NCBI GenBank assembly: GCA_035308765.1
Contig: DATGGA010000026.1
Location: 33,089-97,088, forward strand
Length of the DNA stretch: 64,000 nt
Direction: 5' to 3'
From: RBG-16-66-20 sp035308765
GTDB taxonomy: Bacteria > Pseudomonadota > Gammaproteobacteria > Burkholderiales > SG8-39
Part shown: positions 48,501 to 55,700 of the stretch, piece by piece
How positions within the stretch are numbered: the first letter of the stretch is position 1
Layout of the letters: each line of letters opens with the position of its first letter
Position numbers and translations under genes: made by a program
The notes under the pieces: model-generated
Told to the model about the DNA's origin: nothing
The model's database searches: none
Seen by the model: only the letters and a program-made list of their open reading frames with translations

Positions 48501-48946
48501 GTCCTGCGCTGCTCCGCCGCAAGCCTGAGCATCCGTCCAATTGCGTCCGGAACGAACTTGTCCTTGTGCAATATCTCGAAGGCTCCGTTCTCGAGCGCCT
48601 CGGCGTCAAGAATTGGCTGGTCGCTCGCCGTTACGACGATGATCGGGCGGGTCGTCGCCACGCGCACCCGCCTCAGGGTTTCAATGCCGCGGCTGTCCGG
48701 AAGATTGAGGTCGAGCACTACAAAGTCCACATCTGCCGACTTAAGATGGTCCAGGCCAATTGAAAGGGTGTGTGCACGCAGGACTTCGCTGAAGCGACCG
48801 AGAGTCTTCTCAATGGCCGCCTGGGCAATGATCGCGTCGCTATTGTTGTCCTCGATGATCAATACCCGGGGCGACTGGGCGTCCCCGCTGATCAGCGTCA
48901 AGGTCCGTGGTGTTTGGCTCATGACGCCAGATTGCTCCTGATTCAT
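45506..48946 (-). CDS. Response regulator with PAS, GAF, GGDEF and EAL domains (c-di-GMP turnover)
   Basis: 1146-aa soluble signalling protein. An N-terminal REC domain (about 26-150) has the phospho-acceptor Asp79 in VVLDLNLPD. Three PAS/PAC units follow (about 160-290, 290-415 and 420-545, with FSGYHGIARDVT, WRWILSRGKV and LMGLLGINRDITER), then a GAF domain (about 560-720). The GGDEF motif at 794-798 is preceded by an RxxD inhibitory site (Arg785-Asp788), and the EAL domain carries EALLRW at about 922. Both catalytic motifs are intact, so it could make or degrade c-di-GMP. No cognate histidine kinase lies nearby. The gene is a single transcription unit by spacing. Confidence 0.95.
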   Translation of the reverse strand: MNQEQSGVMSQTPRTLTLISGDAQSPRVLIIEDNNSDAIIAQAAIEKTLGRFSEVLRAHTLSIGLDHLKSADVDFVVLDLNLPDSRGIETLRRVRVATTRPIIVVTASDQPILDAEALENGAFEILHKDKFVPDAIGRMLRLAAEQRRTQKSFESAELRFRRLTELSSDWYWEQNAELRFVSTGGPTNARGGITPADHIGKQRWELPGTEIINQTWKEHRAVLAERRPFRDVLLRRTDGDGLVSFVEVTGEPIFDAQGTFSGYHGIARDVTNRVSNEEALERTSSRLELALKASRACTWDYDVSADEIVLSESWAEMLGAQPRVTRTTSKALARLVHPDDIASFRVKFFAALKGPGAEYSVENRVRHETGEWRWILSRGKVVRRDDQGRAVRMVGTNLDITEGKRTEEELRNSRRMLEIVIDAIPMSIFAKDRNSNYIMVNKYAAEFFESSKQAMVRLHTSRLPTQEATRTQSLMDDEWVYKNRRTFVHETVIQRPDGTPVPFHSSKIPLFDDDGNLMGLLGINRDITERKLQQEKIDRLNRVRIVLSGINSAIVRMRERNELFGEVCRIAVSEGKFMLARVIELEANGLAQISATSESTASPLFQEVLDEYNSNPGRSQSLIAHALRTGQPLISNDVANDPRIPERVALTKKGNYALALLPLIVEKRVAGAVVLRAYETGMFDDDERRLLLELVGNLSFALELMDKQKRLDRLAYYDALTDLPNRALLHDRIGHAMARADRGQTLLAVMFLDLDHFKEINDRLGHAVGDEVLREVARRVQCCLRSTDTVGRLGGDEFTVLLEDIHHIEEISTVALKILDAFTKPLEVGGRELHLSTSIGITLYPDDNKDAGTLLKNADIAMYQAKREGRNNFQFFAREMSARIARQADLRDRLRHALERKEFALHYQPQVRVTNGQITGVEALLRWTDAELGSVSPELFIPVAEEMGLIIPLGDWVLREACRQCKTWLDAGLGPLRVAVNLSPHQFRQRMLAERVGEILGETGLPGSCLEIEITEGVVMRNAETAVKILTELNQLGVQIAIDDFGTGYSSLAYLQRFPVHVLKVDQSFVQAIRSRTDHAPIVNTVIQLAKLMGLKALAEGVETAEQHDYLRARGCDAFQGYLFSEPQPAEQMGELLIAHRREIAS

Positions 48947-49047
48947 GCTCTAGCGCAAATGCTACGCAATGAAGCCGCAAATCGGCATGTCAGGAAGTGT
49001 CAGATGAGCCCGAAAATCACGGCGTTGCCACTGATCTGGTTGCGAGA

Positions 49048-49536
49048 CTAAACCCGGCGCAGGCAGGATTCCAGCAGCCCGAGCGCGCGGCGCGCGAACT
49101 CCCACATGTTCGCTTCGCGGTCGGCGCTGCCGGTCTCGATGGTGATCACGGCCTCGACCGGCCCGCTCACGGCGATGCAGGCGTGGCCGGGCGCGTCGCC
49201 GTAGCGGTTGCCGCTCGGCCCGCTGGCGCCGGTTTCGCCGAGGCCCCAGGTCGTGCCGAGATTGGCGCGCACCCTGCGCGCGGCCAGCATGGCGTAAGGC
49301 TCGCTCGCCGAGCGCATGCCGGCGAGTTCTTCCTTGGCGATGCCGAGCAGCACCGCGCGCCCCTTGGGCGTATACACCATGGCCCCGCCCAGGTAGTAGG
49401 CGGACGCGCCCGGCACGGCCACCAGCGCGGCGTTGATCAGGCCGCCGGCGGAAGATTCGGCAACGGCGATGGTGTGCTTGCGTTCCTTGAGCAGCGCGCC
49501 GGCCACGCCGCCGAGATCCGCGAGCGGGGAAGGCAT
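49048..49536 (-). CDS. CinA/PncC-like amidohydrolase domain protein
   Basis: 162-aa protein of the CinA C-terminal (nicotinamide mononucleotide amidase) family. Recognisable segments are AVAESSAGGLINAALVAVPG, YLGGAMVYTPKGRAVLLGI, LGETGASGPSG and GHACIAVSGPV. In characterised PncC the catalytic segment reads ESCTGG and a Lys follows the Tyr; here it is ESSAGG and Arg. The function may therefore differ. The start overlaps the MliC-like gene by one base (TGATG). It is the last gene of a three-gene minus-strand unit. Confidence 0.8.
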   Translation of the reverse strand: MPSPLADLGGVAGALLKERKHTIAVAESSAGGLINAALVAVPGASAYYLGGAMVYTPKGRAVLLGIAKEELAGMRSASEPYAMLAARRVRANLGTTWGLGETGASGPSGNRYGDAPGHACIAVSGPVEAVITIETGSADREANMWEFARRALGLLESCLRRV

Positions 49537-49895
49537 CAGTTCTTGCCGTCGGCCCGCCTGCAGCCCGCGAACTGCGACGGCGGATCGGTGAGCGTCGCGT
49601 CCTGGCCGTTGATCTCCAGCGTGGTGCGGCCGGCGCGATAGAGCGGGGCCTCCGATCCGGGCGGTTTTTCCATGCGCAGCTCGCGATCAGGCGCGATCAG
49701 CCAGATCGCGCGCGCGTCCAGGCTGCGGACGTAGAAGGTCTTGCCGCCCTGGCAGACGTATTCGGTGGCGTTAGCCGGCCTTTGGTCTATTTCCCTGCCG
49801 CCGCTGTCGCCGAAGGGCCACAGGCTCATGCCGCCGCATGCGGCCAGCAGCGCGGAGGAAAGCACGGCGGCGGCGGCGACGCGCGGGCCGTTCAT
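49536..49895 (-). CDS. MliC-like lipoprotein
   Basis: 119-aa lipoprotein with lipobox LAAC (Cys20). The mature part starts with a short linker and then YVCQGGKTFYVRSLD, IWLIAPDRELRMEK and a closing FAGCRR. This Cys-to-Cys beta-barrel pattern is that of membrane-bound lysozyme inhibitor of C-type (MliC), although the Ser/Lys inhibitory loop is not obvious. It would protect peptidoglycan from host-type lysozyme or act as an unrelated envelope protein. It lies 9 bases after the AT-hook-like gene. Confidence 0.65.
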   Translation of the reverse strand: MNGPRVAAAAVLSSALLAACGGMSLWPFGDSGGREIDQRPANATEYVCQGGKTFYVRSLDARAIWLIAPDRELRMEKPPGSEAPLYRAGRTTLEINGQDATLTDPPSQFAGCRRADGKN

Positions 49896-49904
49896 TGCGG
49901 ACCG

Positions 49905-50237
49905 CTAGCGGTCGTCGTTGGCCTGCGGAAACGCCATGCCGTGCGGCAGTTCTTCGCGCGGCGGCTGGGGCGGCTCGGTGGCGACGCGCGGCGGCGCGCC
50001 TTTCTTGGGACGGCCCGGACGGTACACCGCCTGGTAGGGCACCAGCGGCGGCACGATGGGCGGCTTCTCCATGAACAGGCAGTCGGACTCGGACGGCACG
50101 CTCGCCATGGCGCCGATGCGCTTGCCGTCGACGAACACGGTGTAGCGGAACATGTGCGATGAGTAGGCAAACGGTTGCGCGATGATCTCGTACTTGCCGA
50201 TCATGTAGCGCTTGCGTTCTAGGATTGGGATGCTCAT
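49905..50237 (-). CDS. Small protein with AT-hook-like GRPKKG motif (paralogue of 37670-37981)
   Basis: 110 aa with the same block order as the protein at 37670: KRYMIGKYEIIAQP, RYTVFVDGKRIGAMAS, SDCLFMEKPPIVPPL, YRPGRPKKG and the tail PREELPHG. The RPGRPKK core fits an AT-hook. The rest has no recognised domain. The start ATG lies only 19 bases after the terminator of the cold-shock gene, so the gene either has a promoter overlapping that hairpin or is expressed by read-through. It leads a minus-strand unit with the MliC-like and CinA-like genes. Confidence 0.75.
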   Translation of the reverse strand: MSIPILERKRYMIGKYEIIAQPFAYSSHMFRYTVFVDGKRIGAMASVPSESDCLFMEKPPIVPPLVPYQAVYRPGRPKKGAPPRVATEPPQPPREELPHGMAFPQANDDR

Positions 50238-50255
50238 GTGATAGCCCCGAAAATC

Positions 50256-50282
50256 AAAAAAGCCCGGGGATCCGGGCTTTTG
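50256..50282 (-). terminator. Intrinsic terminator of the cold-shock gene
   Basis: Symmetric stem AAAAGCCCGG / CCGGGCTTTT with a GGAT loop, flanked by A-rich and T-rich runs on both strands. On the minus strand it follows the csp stop by 18 bases. The stem is almost the same as that at 37625-37648. Bidirectional activity is possible. Confidence 0.85.
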
Positions 50283-50299
50283 TCCGGCTCTACGATCGA

Positions 50300-50503
50300 C
50301 TAGATCGGCTTGACGTTGGTGGCGTTGGGGCCCTTCGCGCCTTGACCGATGTCGAACGAAACCTTGTCGTTTTCCTTAAGCGACTTGAAGCCGCCGGCCT
50401 GGATCGCCGAGAAATGCACGAAAAGGTCCTTGCCGCCATCGTCCGGCGTAATGAAGCCGAAGCCCTTGGCGTCGTTGAACCACTTGACGGTACCTGTACT
50501 CAT
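50300..50503 (-). CDS. Cold-shock protein (CspA family)
   Basis: 67-aa OB-fold RNA/DNA-binding protein. It starts MSTGTVKWFNDAKGFGFI, with RNP1 KGFGFI (residues 13-18) and RNP2 LFVHF. The tail GPNATNVKPI is standard. Csp proteins melt RNA structure and act as chaperones for translation at low temperature or in growth transitions. A long leader (~130 bases) lies between its promoter and ATG, as in cspA. The ribosome site is AAGGAA. Confidence 0.96.
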   Translation of the reverse strand: MSTGTVKWFNDAKGFGFITPDDGGKDLFVHFSAIQAGGFKSLKENDKVSFDIGQGAKGPNATNVKPI

Positions 50504-50670
50504 GTTCGTTTCCTTGAATGCAATTGGTAGAAGGGTGTTTGCCCTGCGGAAAATCAAGGAAGAGAAAAATTGACCTGATGAGCACAGCGCGAACGCCACG
50601 ACCTGACCAGCCTTTTCACCGCTTGAGAATCCTGCATCGCCTTTATACACGAAACGCGGGGCGGGGTCAA
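50504..50670 (-). promoter_or_regulatory. csp promoter and long 5' leader
   Basis: On the minus strand TTGACC (50665-50670) and TATAAA (50642-50647) are separated by 17 bases. Transcription would begin near 50635, giving a leader of about 130 bases before the csp ATG at 50503. Long structured leaders of this kind act as thermosensors in cspA-type genes. The leader structure itself was not folded. Confidence 0.75.
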
Positions 50671-50748
50671 TGAAATCAAATGCTTGGCGTTTCCGTGGGA
50701 CCTGCGGTTGGCATCGGGTGCGATCTGAGTAGAGTAGGCGTCGGGCCC

Positions 50749-51615
50749 ATGGCCACCACCTATCCCGTCAGCCGCTGGAAAATCGGCGCCGCCGCGATCA
50801 CGCGCGTGGTCGAGATCGAAGGCTCTTCGCCGGGCACTTTCTTCTTCAAGGACGCTACGCCCGAGCGACTGCTGCAGCACGCCTGGCTCAGGCCGCACTT
50901 CCTTACCGACGAGGGTCGCGCCATCGCCTCCATCCATTGCTTCGTGATCCAGTCCGAAGGCCGCAACATCGTCGTCGATACCTGCGTAGGCAACGACAAG
51001 CCGCGCGAGGTGAGGGCCTGGAACCGGCGCAAGGGAAGGTTCCTCGAAGACCTCGCCGAGGCCGGTTTCCCGCGCGCGAGCGTGGATACCGTACTCTGTA
51101 CCCACCTGCACGTAGACCACGTCGGCTGGAACACCATGCTCGAGGACGGCAGATGGCTGCCGACTTTCCCGAATGCACGCTACCTGTTCGGAACAAAGGA
51201 GTGGGAATACTGGTCGAAGGAAGCGCAGGGGCCTGGACGCGACGTGCAGAACGATTCCGTGCGCCCGATCGTGGATGCCGGCCTCGCGGACCTGGTGCCC
51301 ATGGATCACCGCATCACCCCCGAAGTCTTTCTTGAACCCACGCCGGGCCACACGCCGGGCCACGTCAGCGTGCGCATAGCGTCGCAGGGAGAAGAGGCGG
51401 TCATCACGGGCGACCTCATGCACCACCCGGTGCAGTGCGCGGAACCTTCCTGGGCCAGCAATTTCGACAGCGACGCCGATGCCGCGCGCAGCACGCGCCG
51501 CGATTTCCTCGCGCGCTGCGCCGACCGGCCGGTGCTGGTGCTGGGAACCCATTTCGCGACGCCGACCGGCGGGCGCATCGTGCGCGACGGGCAAGCGTTC
51601 CGCTTCGACGCATGA
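50749..51615 (+). CDS. MBL-fold metallo-hydrolase
   Basis: Metallo-beta-lactamase-fold enzyme of 288 aa. The zinc motif HxHxDH is THLHVDHVGW (His119-His124). Further ligands are in TPGHTPGH, GDLMHH and near the end GTHFATP. The layout resembles quorum-quenching lactonases and other small MBL hydrolases, but the substrate cannot be stated. The start ATG at 50749 is preferred over an upstream in-frame ATG without ribosome site. It overlaps the next gene by 4 bases (ATGA), forming a three-gene unit. Confidence 0.88.
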   Translation: MATTYPVSRWKIGAAAITRVVEIEGSSPGTFFFKDATPERLLQHAWLRPHFLTDEGRAIASIHCFVIQSEGRNIVVDTCVGNDKPREVRAWNRRKGRFLEDLAEAGFPRASVDTVLCTHLHVDHVGWNTMLEDGRWLPTFPNARYLFGTKEWEYWSKEAQGPGRDVQNDSVRPIVDAGLADLVPMDHRITPEVFLEPTPGHTPGHVSVRIASQGEEAVITGDLMHHPVQCAEPSWASNFDSDADAARSTRRDFLARCADRPVLVLGTHFATPTGGRIVRDGQAFRFDA

Positions 51616-51968
51616 GCAACACGGAACTGAAACAGCGGCTGTACCGGATTTGCGTCGCCATCCTGGTGGCCGGACTCGCCGGCGCGCTGCTGATTTACCG
51701 GACGGCGGCGGACCAGCCCGAAAGCGGCGTAGGCTTCGTCATTATCGACGGCGTCTCCTACCCCATCGATCCGCAGTCGTCGCGGCGCTACCTGCGCGGC
51801 CTGGAAGAATTCGGCGGCAAGGGCGCGGTGCTGATCGACCAGTTCAGCCGCTGGTTCGAGGCCCTTTGGCACGGGAAGAAGCTCGGAATTACGGTAGGCT
51901 GCCTGAGCGTGCTGGTGGCTCTCGCGATTTTCCTGTTTGCGAACTATGCTTTACCCGACGGGGACTGA
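51612..51968 (+). CDS. Small membrane protein, unknown function
   Basis: 118-aa protein with two predicted membrane helices (about 12-29, RICVAILVAGLAGALLI; and about 93-111, ITVGCLSVLVALAIFLF). A hydrophilic segment of ~60 residues between them contains GVGFVIIDGVSYPIDPQSSRRYLRG. I recognise no family. It is translationally coupled to the MBL hydrolase gene and is followed by a DUF4124 gene after one base, so the three are probably co-expressed. Confidence 0.7.
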   Translation: MSNTELKQRLYRICVAILVAGLAGALLIYRTAADQPESGVGFVIIDGVSYPIDPQSSRRYLRGLEEFGGKGAVLIDQFSRWFEALWHGKKLGITVGCLSVLVALAIFLFANYALPDGD

Positions 51969-51969
51969 C

Positions 51970-52335
51970 ATGAACTTCATCGCGAAATTCTGTATTGCGG
52001 CATCGGCGTCCTTGCTCTGCGCGCAAGCCGCGGCGCAGACCATGCACAAATGCAAGGACTCCGCCGGGAAGCTCACCTACGCCGACAGCGAGTGCAATCG
52101 ACTCGGGCTCACTCCGGCCGGGGAAGTTACGGGCCGCATCACCGTTCAGCCTGCGTTCAAGGTGCCGCCGCCGGCCCCTGGCGGACCGCCGCCGGAGGTT
52201 GCCAAGCCCAACCCCGCGCCGCCCGCGAAAGCCGCCCCGGCGGAAGGCGGTGAGGCAGTGGTCGGCCAGGATGGCAGGCGCTGCTTCAAGACCGCCAAGG
52301 GCGAGCGCTGCAACGACGCGACGACTGATCAATAG
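51970..52335 (+). CDS. DUF4124-domain exported protein
   Basis: 121-aa secreted protein with signal peptide (cut near AAQT). The DUF4124 core MHKCKDSAGKLTYADSEC has two Cys likely to form a disulfide. A Pro/Ala-rich linker (about 65-95) is followed by a second short Cys pair (RCFKTAKGERC). DUF4124 proteins are very common in Beta- and Gammaproteobacteria and mostly unstudied. The stop overlaps the convergent ApbA gene by 7 bases. Confidence 0.85.
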   Translation: MNFIAKFCIAASASLLCAQAAAQTMHKCKDSAGKLTYADSECNRLGLTPAGEVTGRITVQPAFKVPPPAPGGPPPEVAKPNPAPPAKAAPAEGGEAVVGQDGRRCFKTAKGERCNDATTDQ

Positions 52336-53384
52336 GCGAGCAGCGCCGGGGAGGGGTTGACTTCCCCACGCTCCACGCGCATCACGATCGCAGTCAATTT
52401 CGCGTTGCCGGCCGCATCCACGCCGGCCGCGGCGCCTTTCGCCGCGATGAAGCCGTTCATGGCCTCGATCTCGGTGCGCCGTCCCTTGAGGATGTCCTGC
52501 GCCATGGACGGCCGCTGGATGTCGGCGCGCGGATTGGCGCCGGGCCTGGGCATCATCGCGGCGTCCACCTCCTGCATCGCCGCCGCGTCGCCTTCGTTGG
52601 CGAGCGCGAAGCGCGCGGGATCGAGCCCGCGGATTTTTTCCATCTGGTAGCCGAGCGCCTGGCCGACGCGCACCCCTTCGCCGGCGAGCCGGATCTGGAA
52701 GCGGCGGATGCGGTCGTCGCGCGAGCAGTCGCTGGAGGTCAGTCCCGTCGCCGCGCTGACGCCGTTGCTCATGGCGTTCTGCACCAGTTTCGACCAGCGT
52801 TCGCCCCACAGGTTGGTCGTCGCCTTGGCGCTGTCGATGCGCGAGAACCACGACACCAGCTCCTCGACCCTGCTCGTGATGCGGCCGTGCGGCTCGCCGA
52901 CGCGGAACACCGTGTGCTTGTCACCGCCCTTGGCGATTGTTCTCCGTATTTTTCCTTTTTCGAATAAATCAACGGAAATGAGGGACGCAACCACGCCCAC
53001 GGTGCGCCCCCAGCCGACGATGCCCGCGATGGTCTCCTCGTTGAGGCAGTTCTGCAGGGACACCACGAATCCGTCGGGCGACAGGTAGGGCGCGATCAGC
53101 GCCGTGGCCCAGGCCGTGTCGTAGGACTTCATCGAGACGAAGGCGACGTCCACCGGCCGTTTCGCCAGCGACTGCACCTCGGTGAGATGCAGCGCGTCCG
53201 CGCTCGTGACCGTGAATTTTTCCTCCGGCGTGACGCCGTCCAGTTCCAGGCCGCGCGCGCGGATGGTTTCCACGTTCTCGGGCCAGGGGTCGATCAGCGT
53301 CACGTCCAGTCCCAGCTGCGCGAAGGAGCCCCCGACGTAGCCGCCCAGCGCTCCCGCCCCCACGAACGCGAGTCTCTTTTTCAT
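52329..53384 (-). CDS. Ketopantoate reductase (ApbA/PanE) family protein
   Basis: 351-aa NADPH-dependent 2-keto-acid reductase family protein: Rossmann loop VGAGALGGYVGGSFAQLG, middle VSLQNCLNEETIA and a C-terminal helical domain (ERWSKLVQNAMSNGVSAATGL) with the expected catalytic Lys. It is longer than PanE (about 300 aa), so a paralogue acting on another 2-keto-acid is likely. An AT-rich patch at 52931-52980 encodes FEKGKIRRTI. It is divergent from the TauD gene with 18 bases between start codons. Confidence 0.85.
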   Translation of the reverse strand: MKKRLAFVGAGALGGYVGGSFAQLGLDVTLIDPWPENVETIRARGLELDGVTPEEKFTVTSADALHLTEVQSLAKRPVDVAFVSMKSYDTAWATALIAPYLSPDGFVVSLQNCLNEETIAGIVGWGRTVGVVASLISVDLFEKGKIRRTIAKGGDKHTVFRVGEPHGRITSRVEELVSWFSRIDSAKATTNLWGERWSKLVQNAMSNGVSAATGLTSSDCSRDDRIRRFQIRLAGEGVRVGQALGYQMEKIRGLDPARFALANEGDAAAMQEVDAAMMPRPGANPRADIQRPSMAQDILKGRRTEIEAMNGFIAAKGAAAGVDAAGNAKLTAIVMRVERGEVNPSPALLAY

Positions 53385-53402
53385 TGCGCCATAATAGGGC
53401 AG

Positions 53403-54236
53403 ATGCGCATATCACCGCTCGCGGGCGCCCTGGGCGCCGAGATTCTCGGGGTCGACCTGAAGACCCTGGACGGCAATGGTTGGGACGGCGTTCACCGCGC
53501 CTTCCTCGCGCATGCCGTGATCGTGTTCCGCGACCAGTCCCTCGCACCCGAGGAACTGATGCGCGTGGGCGCGAGGTTCGGCGCGCCTTGCCACTACCCG
53601 TTCGTCACGGGCATGGAAGGCTATCCGTACATATTCGAAGTGGTGAAGGAGCCCGGGGAAACGAGGAATTTCGGCGGCGCCTGGCATTCCGACACCACCT
53701 ACCTGAGGCAGCCGCCCCTGGCGACGCTGCTGTATGCGGTCGAAACCCCCAGCCACGGCGGCGACACGCTGTTCGCCAATACCGGCGCCGCCTACGACGC
53801 GCTGTCGGAGGGGATGCGCAAGACGCTGGACGGGTTGATCGGCGTCAACAGTGCCGAGCTCAAGTACGCGGGCGGTCGCACCGCGCAGCACGGCGCGATC
53901 AAGGCGATGAAAATCCACGATACCGATGCGGCGGACCAATACCTGTCCGAGCATCCGGTGGTGCGCACGCATCCCGACACCGGGCGCAAGGCGCTGTACC
54001 TGAGCCGCGCCCACACCACGCGCTTCAAGGGGATGACGGAAGAGGAGAGCGCTCCTCTCCTGAATTTCCTATCCCAGCACCAGACGAAACCCGAATTCAC
54101 CTGCCGGGTCCGCTGGGCGCCAGGCACGCTCACGGTATGGGACAACCGCTGCACCCAGCACAACGCGGTCAACGACTACCACGGCCAGCGCCGCCGCATG
54201 CGGCGCCTGACCGTGGGCGCCCAAACGCCCCGCTGA
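53403..54236 (+). CDS. TauD/TfdA-family alpha-ketoglutarate-dependent dioxygenase
   Basis: Fe(II)/2-oxoglutarate oxygenase of 277 aa. The facial triad is His95 and Asp97 in WHSDTTY and His253 in CTQHNAV; the 2-oxoglutarate Arg lies near RRRMRRLTV. The N-terminus GAEILGVDLKTL and TVWDNRCTQ are classic TauD motifs. Such enzymes release sulfite from taurine or oxidise herbicide-like acids; no sulfonate transporter is near, so the substrate is open. The stop TGA lies in the loop of a strong hairpin. Confidence 0.92.
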   Translation: MRISPLAGALGAEILGVDLKTLDGNGWDGVHRAFLAHAVIVFRDQSLAPEELMRVGARFGAPCHYPFVTGMEGYPYIFEVVKEPGETRNFGGAWHSDTTYLRQPPLATLLYAVETPSHGGDTLFANTGAAYDALSEGMRKTLDGLIGVNSAELKYAGGRTAQHGAIKAMKIHDTDAADQYLSEHPVVRTHPDTGRKALYLSRAHTTRFKGMTEEESAPLLNFLSQHQTKPEFTCRVRWAPGTLTVWDNRCTQHNAVNDYHGQRRRMRRLTVGAQTPR

Positions 54237-54246
54237 GCGGGGCGTT
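54224..54246. terminator. Hairpin spanning the TauD stop codon
   Basis: Stem AACGCCCCGC / GCGGGGCGTT with loop TGA, which is the stop codon of the dioxygenase gene. It lies between convergent genes (TauD plus, small exported protein minus) and has TTT after it on either strand, so it could end both transcripts. Confidence 0.6.
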
Positions 54247-54269
54247 CCTGCTGTCGCCGCGCTGGCGTA

Positions 54270-54614
54270 TTACTTGCCGATCTGCTGGCTGACGGCGTTT
54301 TCCTGCTTGTTCAGCGATCTTTGTTCCTGCTTGGTGATGTGGCCGCCGTTCTTGGCGGCATCGGCGCGTTCTTCCTTGCGTATCTGGCGGTCTTCCTTGT
54401 GCAGTTGCGCGGCCTGGCCCTTGGTGATCTGGCCGCTCTTTTCCTCCGCCTTGATGCGCTGGTTCTGGTTCTTCAGGCGATCGTTGACCTCGGTGCGGCG
54501 CGGGTGGTCCTTCTGCCACTGCGTTTCATCGGCGAACGCCACGCCGGTGGCTCCCGCAACCAGCGCCGCGGTGCTCGCGGCAACGGCAAGTGCTGACAGT
54601 TTTGACAGGTTCAT
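54270..54614 (-). CDS. Exported charged protein, unknown function
   Basis: 114-aa protein with a signal peptide (SALAVAASTAALVAGATGVAFA). A highly charged, Gln/Lys/Arg/Asp-rich mature part follows, in repeated units (RIKAEEKSGQITKGQAAQLHKEDRQIRKEER). The repeat of KSGQITKGQA and NGGHITKQEQ suggests two related helical units. The AGAGGGA ribosome site before the ATG is good. The start is placed at this ATG because the signal peptide begins there; an upstream ATG extends only into non-signal sequence. I recognise no named family. Confidence 0.75.
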   Translation of the reverse strand: MNLSKLSALAVAASTAALVAGATGVAFADETQWQKDHPRRTEVNDRLKNQNQRIKAEEKSGQITKGQAAQLHKEDRQIRKEERADAAKNGGHITKQEQRSLNKQENAVSQQIGK

Positions 54615-54710
54615 GATGGTCCCTCTCCTTGGTTGATACGTTCTGACCAACGGCAAAGTATAGGCTTCGGTTGACGCCGAATGCGCGTCAGACTTTGCAA
54701 GGAGGCCCGG

Positions 54711-55691
54711 GTGCGCTGGTGGAAGTTTCCTGTCGTGTTGCTAGCATTGTTTTGCGCCGGCTTCGCGCAGGGGCAGGATCGCGCCGCGCCCGCGCCGGCG
54801 CGCCAGGCGGGTACCATCGAACTGGTCGACGGCGATGCAATCATCGATTCCAGGACTGGCGCTTCCTTCCGTCCGGCGAAAGCCGGCGAGGCGGTAGACG
54901 AAGGGGAAACCATCACGACTTTCGGCAACGCCGAGGTGCAGTTGCGCATGGCCGACGGGGCGCAGCTGTCGCTGCGCGAGAACAGCAAGATCACGATCAC
55001 CGCCTACGTCGCGGACGGCGGCAGCGGCGACCGCATCCTGATCGAACTGGCCAAGGGAGCGTTTCGCGCCATCACCGGATGGATCGGCAAATTCAATCCG
55101 CGCAACGACACCATCCGCACGCCGACGGCGACCATCGGCATCCGCGGCACCGACCACGAGCCGATGTACCTGCTGCAGGGCGATCCGCGCGGCGAGCCCG
55201 GCACCTACGACAAGGTCAACGAGGGCGGGACCTTCCTGCGCGGCGCGGGGGGCACGGTGGAGGTGACGCCCAACCGCGCCGCGTTCCATGGTTCCGCGCC
55301 GGGCGCGCGGCCGCAGCTGCTCGCGTCGGTCCCGGCATTCTTCCGGCCCGGGCGCAACGAACAGCGATTCGTGCAGCGCGCGCGCGAAACCGCGCCGACG
55401 CTGCAGAAACTGCGCGACAACCGTATCGAGGCGGTGCGCACTGCAAGGGCGAAGAGTTCCGGGGCGACGCCCGCTCCGGTTCCGCGCACCGCGGTTCCGC
55501 CGGCCGGCGCTCCGCCGGCAGCCAAGCCGCCGGCGATTCGATCGGAACAGAATCGGCCGCAGAAGCCGGCGCCCGCCGCCAAGACGCAGCCCGCCCAGAA
55601 GGCCGCGGCGCAGGGCGCGTCCAAGCCTGTTCAGAAACCGAAGCCGAAACCGCCGGCCAGGCCGCACCCGGCGGAAAAGAAACGCTCCTGA
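54711..55691 (+). CDS. FecR-domain exported protein
   Basis: 326-aa protein with a signal peptide (cut near GFAQG) and a FecR-type beta domain (about 30-165: TIELVDGDAIID, FGNAEVQLRMADGAQLSLRE, IRTPTATIGIRGTDHE). A long Ala/Pro/Lys-rich tail (about 250-326) is probably disordered. The GTG at 54711 is chosen as start because a perfect AAGGAGG lies 5 bases before it and the signal sequence follows; an upstream ATG at 54681 lacks this. No FecI sigma is adjacent, so it is not a classical Fec regulator. Confidence 0.88.
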   Translation: MRWWKFPVVLLALFCAGFAQGQDRAAPAPARQAGTIELVDGDAIIDSRTGASFRPAKAGEAVDEGETITTFGNAEVQLRMADGAQLSLRENSKITITAYVADGGSGDRILIELAKGAFRAITGWIGKFNPRNDTIRTPTATIGIRGTDHEPMYLLQGDPRGEPGTYDKVNEGGTFLRGAGGTVEVTPNRAAFHGSAPGARPQLLASVPAFFRPGRNEQRFVQRARETAPTLQKLRDNRIEAVRTARAKSSGATPAPVPRTAVPPAGAPPAAKPPAIRSEQNRPQKPAPAAKTQPAQKAAAQGASKPVQKPKPKPPARPHPAEKKRS

Positions 55692-55700
55692 GGGCGTCCA

